Shown one piece after another: positions 62,801-64,000 of a stretch of DNA of 64,000 nt. Positions within the stretch are counted from its first letter, which is position 1, and each line of letters starts with the position of its first letter. The DNA lies in the NCBI GenBank assembly GCA_028023455.1, contig JAQFVV010006426.1:1-64000 (forward strand). The letters are read 5' to 3'. The DNA is from Epiperipatus broadwayi. Taxonomy: Eukaryota; Onychophora; Udeonychophora; Euonychophora; Peripatidae. The notes beneath the pieces are model-generated. The model ran no database searches. It was not told where the DNA came from and saw nothing but the letters and a program-made list of their open reading frames with translations. A program made the position numbers and the translations under genes.

Positions 62801-63032
62801 AGATCCTTACATTAAGATAATTATAATTAGTTTATGCTTCTACAACTACACACTTCTTAACTTTATAATTAATTCTATATAAACATATTAATAAAATATT
62901 ATTATTACAACTTTTATTTAAATTCAAATATTATAATAATGTAGCTTACCATAAAGTTTTGACTTTCCTGAGATTATCAACCCCTGCGAGATCAAGTAAA
63001 GTGCGTTCTTCCAGTGAAGAATTAGATGTCAT
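6572..63032 (-). CDS. LRWD1: LRWD1/ORCA orthologue, ten coding exons, 3' end outside window
   Basis: In vertebrates LRWD1 (ORCA) is a nuclear protein that binds and stabilises the origin recognition complex on chromatin, especially heterochromatin, through its WD40 propeller. Seen here: ten exons with GT/AG borders whose phases join without a break into 414 codons plus 2 bases. Residues about 20-103 are leucine-rich repeats, 104-141 the cap after them, 142-244 a helical and basic linker, and 245-414 the start of the WD40 propeller. The order and several short motifs (LEGNP, TQVWKCAFEP, VATCGG, IDCSTGI, WDIGVP) agree with what I recall of human LRWD1, which is about 650 residues. The last third of the propeller is therefore missing and should lie left of base 1. 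I saw no frameshift or stop in the exons, so the gene looks functional. Confidence 0.93.
6648..8573 (-). other. LRWD1 intron, 1.9 kb
   Basis: Contains a LINE fragment at about 7560-8440. Nothing recognisable in 6648-7550. Confidence 0.7.
7560..8440 (-). mobile_element. LINE fragment, RT FADD box to C-terminus
   Basis: On the minus strand LAMFGFADDITLAEK (near 8425-8380) carries the catalytic FADD box of a non-LTR reverse transcriptase. SSRKEIRARIAM and later LEYYKMGAEI resemble the post-RT C-terminal region, where CR1/RTE-like LINEs read EIKxRIAMAK and LYGAETW. Multiple stops and frameshifts; the 5' part is absent. Confidence 0.6.
8574..8696 (-). CDS. LRWD1: LRWD1 WD40 exon (residues 349-390)
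   Basis: Acceptor AAAATGTAG, donor GTAAGTTG; two bases, 40 codons, then one base of a Ser codon. The product includes SILLIHPSQLTCYKDFIAHS and HPVNALLFHPKHPTWLFS. The AHxxPVNALxFHP segment is a standard WD40 D-A strand pair with its GH-like position occupied by AHSH. Confidence 0.95.
10020..12690 (+). mobile_element. Jockey-like LINE, degraded, near full coding span
   Basis: Plus-strand remains occur in the right order. First comes endonuclease sequence, PLPEFSISSLFIEDFNFNN near 10100-10160, where GDFN is the catalytic site and reads EDFN here. Next is the EN-RT linker, TNWSQYTEYL and IPHGYQKQFIPGWNKAGR (10590-10760). RT fragments follow, such as PKKYPISL and KFLRNLAHKVKAML (11180-11330). 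The tail has KLLDIQLNIIMRNISGTLKS (12130-12190) and ends at CGQIQAMNHIVNDC (about 12550-12600), a Cys/His pattern common at the end of Jockey-type proteins. An uninterrupted frame of 76 codons survives at 10665-10895. Many stops elsewhere; inactive. Confidence 0.75.
10262..10440 (+). repeat. Foldback-family (F1) fragment inside the LINE
   Basis: Shares GTAATCAATAAATGCAAGAA, TTGTGCATAAATTCCCTATC and the AGGAGCCTAGGATCTAAGAG block with the copies at 32.7-33.3, 57.7-58.0 and 58.4-58.7 kb. It interrupts the endonuclease region of the LINE. Confidence 0.6.
14308..14480 (+). repeat. Two copies of a ~60-bp sequence, 112 bp apart
   Basis: GTTTTGGTTAGC starts at 14308 and again at 14420. Each copy is followed by TATAATT and, about 30 bases on, by CTTTCAGGC and CTACATT. 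The copies are about 80 percent alike by eye. Function unknown. Confidence 0.65.
15694..15791. repeat. 13-bp inverted repeat, 72-bp spacer
   Basis: GCGTTTTGTGCAT (15694-15706) faces ATGCACAAAACGC (15779-15791), a perfect match. The spacer holds another GTTTTGTGCG. It may mark a small hairpin element close to an exon. Confidence 0.6.
15922..16006 (-). CDS. LRWD1: LRWD1 WD40 exon (residues 321-349)
   Basis: Acceptor TTATTTCAG, donor GTAAAA; 28 codons plus the first base of a Gly codon. Joined to the preceding exon the junction reads VNEEFYCLAWTTL, matching the EEFxxxAWTxL stretch of vertebrate LRWD1, and it ends NILAVAG, a typical WD40 beta strand. Confidence 0.95.
16007..16082 (-). other. 76-bp LRWD1 intron
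   Basis: GT at 16082-16081, AG at 16008-16007, with a TTATTTCAG acceptor. The flanking exons join in frame as VNE-EFY. It is 25 to 160 times shorter than the gene's other introns. Confidence 0.92.
16083..16189 (-). CDS. LRWD1: LRWD1 WD40 exon (residues 285-320)
   Basis: Acceptor GTTTATTAG, donor GTATTATA. Two bases complete the Gly codon, then 35 codons follow. The product has TTSIVATCGGCIVSLIDCS and then TGILMKRYK, a complete WD40 strand-turn-strand unit. The VATCGG and IDCxTGI motifs match vertebrate LRWD1. It is separated from the next exon by an intron of only 76 bp. Confidence 0.96.
18861..19002 (-). pseudogene. Pogo-like transposase N-terminus fragment with A-tail
   Basis: From an ATG at 19002 the minus strand reads MSAKRKSYSSEYKKGIMEG. 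A one-base shift then continues SWNKNFTAFCKEK. This resembles the N-terminal helix-turn-helix of pogo/Tigger-type transposases (KRKSYSxEYKxxIVE, LTAFCREK). Soon after come AATAAA and, about 25 bases on, a run of 15 A (T run at 18861-18875), suggesting a heavily deleted, retrocopied or polyadenylated remnant. The identity is from memory of the motif only. Confidence 0.5.
20575..20817 (-). CDS. Unidentified small ORF or exon with a membrane segment
   Basis: I do not recognise this protein. A 71-codon frame from ATG at 20790 reads MTTPYILLVIAAVISCYVII and then HMVNKHGWSAHQHAPNSIGE, followed by low-complexity AT-rich coding that looks non-genuine. The first 20 residues form a strong hydrophobic helix. 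The next 20 are polar with three His and two Trp/Gly pairs and have more balanced codons than the surroundings. Upstream the frame is open back to a pyrimidine-rich acceptor-like TTCCTTTTTGAG, and a GTAAAC donor-like site follows the codons for HM, so it could be an exon of a nested gene on the same strand as LRWD1. It could equally be a transposon scrap. Confidence 0.3.
   Translation of the reverse strand, partial: ALRNQDKFSMTTPYILLVIAAVISCYVIIHMVNKHGWSAHQHAPNSIGEFTGFLLLSLKLRNILIFFFFLIDIYNHDRQN
21513..21538 (-). repeat. CTGAAGAA hairpin motif copy
   Basis: On the minus strand CTGAAGAAACTATTTATCAGTCAAAA; the CAGTC arm is kept, its partner is decayed. Same family as the copies at 6178, 30178, 34991 and 38811. 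Confidence 0.45.
22663..23090. repeat. SINE-like foldback, two ~200-bp arms
   Basis: Left arm 22663 to about 22875 and right arm about 22887-23090 are reverse complements with scattered differences. Shared blocks include CATGCTGAACCAGCACTCAT versus ATGAGTGCTGGTTCAGCATT, and AGATAGCAAATCT at the hinge. Near the right end GGGTTCAAATCCTC resembles the B box of a tRNA-derived SINE (GGTTCGANTCC). The left end has the same motif reversed. A related fragment lies at 49915-49950. Confidence 0.75.
23119..23981. mobile_element. Non-autonomous TA-flanked DNA element (mariner-like), 863 bp
   Basis: CACCTGGGTC at 23119 is the exact reverse complement of GACCCAGGTG ending at 23981. The match extends with a few differences through ATTTTATGTGG against CCGCATAAAAC. 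Both ends are flanked by TA, the duplication made by Tc1/mariner and pogo elements. No transposase ORF. Subterminal copies of a CGCA motif (AAATCGCACAAAA, AATCGCATTAAAA) occur near both ends. Confidence 0.8.
24255..24375 (-). CDS. LRWD1: LRWD1 exon entering the WD40 domain (residues 245-285)
   Basis: Acceptor ATCTTTCAG, donor GTAAAG; 40 codons plus the first base of a Gly codon. The sequence LEHLLRCHSSQ followed by TQVWKCAFEP is the best-conserved stretch of the gene in this window. The vertebrate protein has the same L-x-C-H-S and Q-x-W-x-C-A-F-E-P pattern at the start of its propeller. Confidence 0.95.
24900..25720 (-). mobile_element. Probable LINE relic
   Basis: Minus strand has LTIKKAFDAD (about 25545-25515), resembling the DxxKAFD block of RT palm sequences. 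Further on it has SFNTKXSLALKRN, resembling the AFNxKxxLL segment after the RT in CR1/RTE-like LINEs. Heavily mutated; family uncertain. Confidence 0.4.
26660..27391 (-). mobile_element. Solo LTR, 732 bp, with 5-bp target duplication
   Basis: Begins TGTTATATCC and ends ACACTACA on the plus strand (TG...CA in either orientation), flanked on both sides by GTTTG (26655-26659 and 27392-27396). On the minus strand a TATTTAAG box near 27105 lies upstream of the tandem array, as expected for a promoter in U3, which sets the orientation. No internal region is present, so the element has recombined to a solo LTR. GC content is well above its surroundings, and the exact duplication suggests it is fairly young. 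Confidence 0.88.
26764..26990 (-). repeat. Tandem array, ~28-bp units, inside the solo LTR
   Basis: About eight units of the form CTCTCCAACGAATTGG then TCTGCAACGAAG, unit starts near 26764, 26792, 26821, 26849 and 26873. Because the unit is not a multiple of three, all frames stay open on both strands and give repetitive frames that are not genes. Confidence 0.9.
28959..29114 (-). CDS. LRWD1: LRWD1 linker exon with basic patch (residues 193-244)
   Basis: Exactly 52 codons in phase 0, acceptor TTTCAATACAG, donor GTAAGT. The first half has VSELLESVREGRY, comparable to a VRxxRY segment in the vertebrate linker. The second half is a low-complexity stretch rich in Ser, Ala, Lys and Arg, ending TRKRKLKESSPL. 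The TRKRKLK cluster is a plausible monopartite nuclear localisation signal, which fits a chromatin protein (inference). Confidence 0.9.
30178..30205 (+). repeat. CTGAAGAAGA hairpin motif copy
   Basis: CTGAAGAAGAATGTTGAACAGTTGAAAC, followed about 35 bases later by GGAATAAAATATTGTGTG, the AT-rich tail shared with the other copies. Confidence 0.5.
32707..33266. repeat. Foldback element F1, complete copy (~560 bp)
   Basis: The left end AAACTCTCCATACAATAGTG mirrors the right end CTATTGTATGGAGAGTTTAG. The arms (~180 bp) share CCACTAGTGCA, CTAGTGCCTACTCATCCAAT and GGATCTGAGAGCACTGCA. The centre is unique and contains ACTATAAAGCTTTGAGTGC on the minus strand. No ORF. It behaves like a long-arm MITE. 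Confidence 0.8.
34991..35017 (-). repeat. CTGAAGAAGACTG hairpin motif, best copy
   Basis: On the minus strand CTGAAGAAGACTGCTAATC then AGTTGAAA. GACTG and CAGTT form a five-pair stem (one G-U) between CTGAAGAA and GAAA. The AT-rich tail ends AATAAAAAGCATTGTG. Confidence 0.6.
35510..35830. repeat. F1 foldback copy, partial and diverged
   Basis: Keeps the F1 core (GCTGAATTCAAATCTACATG, GAAAACATTGTGTTTTTCAA) and one arm (GCACTGCTCCCAGATCCAAA). The opposite arm is missing. Confidence 0.6.
36339..36491 (-). CDS. LRWD1: LRWD1 linker exon, helical (residues 142-192)
   Basis: Exactly 51 codons in phase 0, acceptor TTATTTTAG, donor GTATGTATT. The product is rich in charged residues and aromatics (IESIWDKEFLSKCK near the start, HRLLEKFKFLK at the end) and looks alpha-helical. 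Vertebrate LRWD1 has a similarly placed, poorly conserved helical region between the LRR and WD40 domains. Assignment rests on phase, strand, position and open frame rather than on a domain match. Confidence 0.88.
38790..38905. repeat. Palindromic short element with CTGAAGAAGAC motif
   Basis: The minus-strand motif (38836-38811) reads CTGAAGAAGACAGTTGTC then AGTTGAAA. The right half reads GACAGTCAAAAC followed by TTAAATAAAGCATTGTG. The two halves face each other, as in the copy at 6140-6290. Confidence 0.55.
39380..39600. repeat. F1 foldback fragment, arms only
   Basis: AATCTCCAGATTATTTTCAA with GTTTTCATCAGT faces TGATAAAAACCACAGG with AACCTGGGGATTTTGGATAG. The unique centre of F1 is absent, leaving a short hairpin. 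The 118-codon frame across it is a product of this structure. Confidence 0.55.
39795..41081 (-). mobile_element. RTE-type LINE relic, 3' half
   Basis: Minus strand from about 41074 reads LDDWKNEVIILIFKKDE and KNYIPINF, the block just before the RT palm in RTE elements (DDWKNAxIxxxxKKGD, NYRPIS). Traces of the FADD region lie near 40550. The C-terminal region, seen as a long antisense frame at 39840-40358, ends in LIMVEN like the copy at 46.1-48.5 kb. The right edge coincides with the hAT insertion. Confidence 0.65.
40835..40974 (+). repeat. 70-bp direct tandem duplication
   Basis: Copies 40835-40904 and 40905-40974 begin TCTGTATTATAAACTG, end TTCTATCTAAACAA and differ at four positions. It lies within the decayed RTE and probably arose after it was inserted. 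Confidence 0.85.
41082..43588 (+). mobile_element. hAT transposon (ZBED5/SCAND3-like), 2.5 kb, dead
   Basis: The ends are TCTCTAATCTCAAAC and GTTTGAGAACCCCTG, imperfect inverted repeats of the common CAGGGGTTCTCAAAC type. They are flanked by ATCTAGAC and ATCTAGAT (7 of 8 bases alike), the 8-bp duplication of hAT elements. Inside, broken plus-strand frames read YLEYKFFWNEDENTQ and HFQNKHDILTGKPLNFF (BED-type finger region, one Cys spacing lost), then CSEGACSITGCCSGVFAKI and LKTVLDKYVKIVNFIK of the transposase core. ETGFSTKLLIKNKYKAQL (several frames joined by eye) is the C-terminal dimerisation region. Numerous stops; inactive. Confidence 0.85.
43597..43770 (-). mobile_element. Possible continuation of the split RTE relic
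   Basis: If the hAT inserted into the RTE copy, its 5' side should resume here. The minus strand reads VYTIKSTKNC and VIHLYLD up to the target duplication, compatible with the poorly conserved pre-RT linker but not diagnostic. Confidence 0.3.
44053..44166 (-). CDS. LRWD1: LRWD1 LRR-cap exon (residues 104-141)
   Basis: Exactly 38 codons in phase 0, acceptor TTTTTCAG, donor GTTAGA. The product contains YIAVCLLPSLKKIDGNEV. This is the capping element expected after the last leucine-rich repeat, where the family has a hydrophobic LLPxLxKxxG segment. The exon ends in a charged helix (GHEDKLRTQ). Confidence 0.93.
44612..44655 (+). repeat. Degenerate tRNA-like A/B-box pair (SINE scrap)
   Basis: TAGTCAAGTGGTAA resembles an RNA polymerase III A box and GGGTTCGACTT a B box, but they are only about 20 bases apart. 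This is too close for a tRNA, so it is at best a deleted SINE head. Confidence 0.3.
46090..48490 (+). mobile_element. RTE-type LINE, decayed, endonuclease to C-terminus
   Basis: Plus-strand fragments appear in canonical order. Endonuclease: KFIINKMWNNNIVKIDNISY and QIYALTS (46120-46260). Pre-RT: EDIIKCVEEFYKELYSN (47010-47060). RT: NYRLTSLLSVLHKIFTKVI (47330-47385), an AFxxxDHEKAFDSI-like stretch (47525-47560) and LDFADDVVVFANN with the FADD catalytic box (47815-47855). Then LKINAKKTKVVF and YTYLRFLID (47900-47990), and a C-terminal tail with RRNNNRWAVEVLNWIPRRC (about 48285-48340). Frameshifts and stops throughout. A long antisense frame at 48119-48463 is an artefact of the tail. Confidence 0.85.
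49258..49495 (+). promoter_or_regulatory. Tandem array of CTCF-like sites in ~70-bp units
   Basis: Three strong motifs in one orientation: GGCCGCAAGAGGCGCTG (49259-49275), CCACTAGGTGGCGCTG (49338-49353) and CCACTACGTGGCGCTG (49477-49492). A weaker one is CCCACTTGGTGCCGCC (49407-49422). The CTCF core consensus in animals is CCASYAGRKGGCRSYG. Unit starts are 69-78 bases apart, and the sequence before each motif (GTTCCAG, CTTCCAG, CTACCAG) also recurs, so this is a diverged tandem repeat rather than chance. GC content is far above the flanks. CTCF binding is an inference; a repeat carrying the motif by descent is the alternative. Confidence 0.6.
49915..49950 (+). repeat. SINE-like fragment
   Basis: ATTTCATGCTGAACTACCAC then TCATTAGTTG matches the arm of the foldback at 22663-23090 (CATGCTGAACCAGCACTCAT then CAGTTGG). 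Confidence 0.5.
50179..50404 (-). CDS. LRWD1: LRWD1 leucine-rich-repeat exon (residues 28-103)
   Basis: Acceptor TTTTGCAG, donor GTAAGTAT. The first base completes the Cys codon begun in the previous exon, followed by 75 full codons. Three leucine-rich repeats are visible: LSNRNLKNLD, then LEELDISGNKLNQL, then LRKLNISDNMFSDL, ending with LEELTLEGNPIS. The spacing of Leu and Asn matches the LxxLxLxxNxL pattern, and the terminal LEGNP is the usual closing signature before an LRR cap. Asn in LSNRNL, ISGNKL and ISDNMF occupies the asparagine-ladder position. Confidence 0.95.
51175..51265. repeat. Perfect 31-bp inverted repeat, 29-bp spacer
   Basis: AAACTTCATTAACACTCCTT and on to 51205 is the exact reverse complement of 51235-51265. 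Transcribed in either direction it would form a stable hairpin. Confidence 0.85.
52480..52590. repeat. F1 foldback end fragment
   Basis: CAAAACTCTCCATACAGTAG at 52493 matches the F1 terminus, here followed by GGTGATCAGGTGATG instead of the F1 arm. A similar GATCACC tail lies beside F1 ends at 58.3 and 59.0 kb, so this may be the outer part of the family. Confidence 0.45.
52904..53113 (-). pseudogene. Left-arm copy of GIY-YIG nuclease tail
   Basis: Open frame from the palindrome centre outwards to a TAA, coding about 70 residues that end SEKWNA. The upstream part of the nuclease (GIY and YIG motifs) and the reverse transcriptase are absent, so it cannot be an active protein. Confidence 0.65.
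53230..53448 (+). pseudogene. Right-arm copy of GIY-YIG nuclease tail
   Basis: Mirror image of the left-arm copy, differing at one visible residue (KKWNA for EKWNA). The near-identity of two non-functional frames implies recent formation of the palindrome or gene conversion between arms. Confidence 0.65.
54180..55400 (-). repeat. Two related segments of an unidentified repeat
   Basis: GTTGATAGGATTCCATATAG at 54197 and GTTAATAGGATCTCTATGTC at 55312 each lead, 70-90 bases on, to ATTATATCACTATGA (54265, 55364). The second, read on the minus strand, has VLVEYGCET, reminiscent of the YGCETW block late in LINE proteins. Family not established. Confidence 0.35.
55619..56067. mobile_element. hAT-type non-autonomous element, ~449 bp
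   Basis: Starts CAGAGTTCAGCTAAC and ends GTTTGCTGACCCCTG, inverted repeats of the CAGGGGTCAGCAAAC type (12 of 15 match). The 8 bases on each side (AACTAGAA, AGTTAAAA) agree at five positions, as expected for a decayed hAT duplication. No transposase ORF. A C-run lies at 55659-55667. Confidence 0.65.
57720..58020. repeat. F1 foldback copy
   Basis: Shares GTGCATTTAAATTCCTATTT, AATGAGGAGCC, TAATGCATCTCTCCAACAAC and TCAACTATAAAGCAACG with the F1 copies at 32.7 and 58.4 kb. The right arm is missing. Confidence 0.65.
58095..58310. repeat. F1 foldback copy, arms only
   Basis: CTATAGTAATCAAAAGATGC faces TTGATTACTATAGCATGGAG, with TATCTAGTGTCT facing GGCATTAGATAGG. The F1 centre is deleted. Confidence 0.65.
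58390..58720. repeat. F1 foldback copy, long
   Basis: Contains the F1 centre (AAACCCAAAGACACCAAAAT, ACTGAATTGGCTTCAGATG) and the right arm ending CTGTATGGAGAGAC. It lies next to the two preceding copies, so three F1 units are clustered in 1 kb. Confidence 0.65.
59838..59862 (+). repeat. (CA)n then (TA)n microsatellite
   Basis: Twelve CA steps followed by TATATATATA, directly beside the hairpin at 59872. Confidence 0.9.
59872..60016. repeat. 145-bp near-perfect hairpin
   Basis: Arms 59872-59941 and 59947-60016 are reverse complements with about one mismatch. They begin TAACCATTAGAAACCAGTCA and end TGACTGGTTTCTAATGGTTA. The loop is about five bases. It has no ORF and no other copy in the window. 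Confidence 0.9.
60487..60494 (+). promoter_or_regulatory. TATA box of the LTR-like element
   Basis: TATAAAAA preceded by GATGAGTT. A GC-richer transcribed-looking region follows. It would drive transcription opposite to LRWD1. Confidence 0.4.
61377..61790 (+). repeat. Diverged ~120-bp tandem repeat with CGCACA/TGTGCG hairpins
   Basis: Units start near 61377, 61503 and 61621, with weaker ones near 61680 and 61759. Each opens with a small hairpin such as CGCACACGCATGTATGTGTG or CACGCACATATGTGTGCG and then AT-rich sequence. It lies inside the LTR-like element. Confidence 0.6.
62636..62653 (+). repeat. (TA)n microsatellite
   Basis: Perfect TA run directly after the LTR-like end, matching the TA run before its start. 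Confidence 0.9.
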
Positions 63033-63042
63033 TGTTACAAAA
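62950..63042 (-). CDS. LRWD1: LRWD1 exon with start codon (residues 1-28)
   Basis: Translation most likely starts at the ATG whose A is base 63032 (minus strand). It has an A at -3, and the product begins MTSNSSLEERTLLDLAG and runs into the first leucine-rich repeat. A splice acceptor (TTTTCAG, AG at 63043-63044) lies only ten bases before the ATG, so at least one 5' untranslated exon is outside the window. The short stretch upstream of the ATG is open in frame, so a longer N-terminus cannot be excluded. The donor is GTAAGC at 62949-62944. The exon ends with two bases of a Cys codon. Confidence 0.85.
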
Positions 63043-64000
63043 CTGAAAACATTAAAATTATTATTACTGGTCAAAGTATTTTAAAATAGATAATGATAAT
63101 TTTTGTTATACACATCTACATAAATAAATATTAACATTATCAAGTGTAATATTAATTATAAATTAAAATACAAATAATTTTAGCAGATTTTAGAAAAATT
63201 GATCATAGCAGTCATTTTCAATTAAATCTTTATCTAAAGCTGGCTCTCAAAATCAATCTAGCTGAAAATATTTGCTTCTAAAACAGCACATTTAAAAAAT
63301 TTATAGTTAATAATTCACAGCTAAAGATGGCTACCAAAAACAATTTAGCCAAAAGCATGACTCTAAAACAGAAGTTTCCTTATATTAAAATTACACTGTT
63401 AAAAGATGGCTACCAAAGTCAATCTATCTGAAAATATGCTTCCAAAATTGCACATTTTAAAAATTTACAGTTAAAATTATACTCCTAAAATTAATTATTA
63501 ACATCAATTTAGCTAAAAATATAATTTATAAATTGATATTTTTTAATTTACAGATAATGATTCATTTAATATTTTATCAACGTATTATTATTTTAAAAAA
63601 GCTTATTTTAAGATTCATAACTGAATAAATATATCATTTTCAATCATTATTAATGCACTTCAGAATGACGATCTCTTCAAGTTTAATTCAGTTTCTCCAA
63701 TCCAACTCTCTTCTCCACTATACACCAATAAATTTCCTTATTTCATCTATCTACCTAACATATGTTCTCTTTCTAGGTCTTTTACAATCTGTTTTTAAGA
63801 CTTCAACTGTTCATCTATTATCATCTCTTCTATCAATAAGTCCAGCTCAGCTCTATTTTAGTCTTCAATCTTTCAATGATATCAATATTTATTTGTTCTC
63901 TCACCAAAGTATTTTGTTTTTGATTCCTTTTTGTTATTATCAACAACATTCATTTCTCTATACTAGTCTGAGAATCTGAATTACTCTTCTGTTAAGTGTC
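63043..64000 (-). other. Sequence upstream of the LRWD1 start exon
   Basis: Presumed intron between a 5' untranslated exon (outside) and the start-codon exon. About 63230-63600 has a loose repeat of GATGGCTACCAAA(A/G) and TTTACAGTTAA blocks about 100-110 bases apart. The remainder is the RTE tail. Confidence 0.55.
63632..64000 (-). mobile_element. RTE-type LINE, 3' end, runs off the window
   Basis: Minus strand reads KRPRKRTYVR, then IDEIRKFIGV and ELDWRN, ending ILKCINND and then ATTGAAAATGAT. This is the C-terminal tail of the same RTE family as at 46.1-48.5 and 39.8-41.1 kb. The 108-codon plus-strand frame at 63653-63979 is its antisense. Confidence 0.7.

Larger units (their letters stand above)
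50405..62949 (-). other. LRWD1 first coding intron, 12.5 kb
   Basis: Separates the start codon from the LRR exon. Elements in it are listed separately from 51175 to 62635. I see nothing recognisable in 50410-51170, 51280-52480, 53610-54170, 56080-57700 (apart from a C-run at 56678-56692), 58740-59810 and 62660-62940. Confidence 0.65.

Noticed and set aside
63653-63979. 108-codon plus-strand frame
   Set aside because: Antisense to the RTE tail at the right edge.
1-64000. CRISPR array, bacterial operon, rRNA or intact tRNA gene
   Set aside because: No regularly spaced direct repeats with unique spacers, no tight gene packing, no rRNA-like sequence; A/B-box matches are all too degenerate to fold as a tRNA.

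Overview
This is a stretch of very AT-rich animal nuclear DNA filled by one split gene on the minus strand and by old mobile elements. The gene is the orthologue of vertebrate LRWD1/ORCA, the leucine-rich-repeat and WD-repeat protein that associates with the origin recognition complex. Ten exons were placed by reading splice sites and checking that the phase carries across every junction. From right to left they are 62950-63042, 50179-50404, 44053-44166, 36339-36491, 28959-29114, 24255-24375, 16083-16189, 15922-16006, 8574-8696 and 6572-6647. They join into 414 codons plus 2 bases: start codon, leucine-rich repeats, linker with a basic patch, and the first part of the WD40 propeller. The rest of the propeller must lie left of base 1, and at least one 5' non-coding exon probably lies right of base 64000.

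The introns run from 1.9 to 12.5 kb, except one of only 76 bp, and they hold the mobile elements. On the right (50.4-62.9 kb) are a 2.6-kb LTR-like unit, a 145-bp hairpin, a cluster of a foldback repeat family, a hAT-type non-autonomous element and an 856-bp perfectly centred palindrome made from the tail of a Penelope-like GIY-YIG endonuclease. The 44.2-50.2 kb intron holds a decayed RTE-type LINE and a GC-rich tandem array whose ~70-bp units each carry a CTCF-like motif. The 36.5-44.1 kb intron holds a second RTE copy on the opposite strand, apparently split by a 2.5-kb hAT transposon with BED-finger and dimerisation-domain remains. The 24.4-29.0 kb intron holds a clean solo LTR with a 5-bp target duplication and a LINE relic. 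The 16.2-24.3 kb intron holds a mariner-like element, a SINE foldback, a pogo-like fragment and one unexplained small membrane-protein ORF. The 8.7-15.9 kb intron holds a Jockey-like LINE. The leftmost 6.5 kb hold a Penelope-like element with both reverse transcriptase and GIY-YIG domains, a LINE fragment, a tandem hairpin array and a TATA box followed by tandem repeats.

The organism is a metazoan with a large, repeat-rich genome. LRWD1, long introns, Penelope-like elements, RTE and Jockey-like LINEs, hAT and pogo-like elements together suggest a non-insect invertebrate such as a mollusc (cephalopod-like) or an arachnid. The sequence alone does not settle it. No prokaryotic operon, CRISPR array, rRNA gene or intact tRNA gene was seen. 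Nearly all open reading frames longer than 60 codons are chance frames or mobile-element debris. The items I would look at first are the CTCF-like array, the endonuclease-tail palindrome and the dispersed hairpin motif that resembles a hammerhead ribozyme core.
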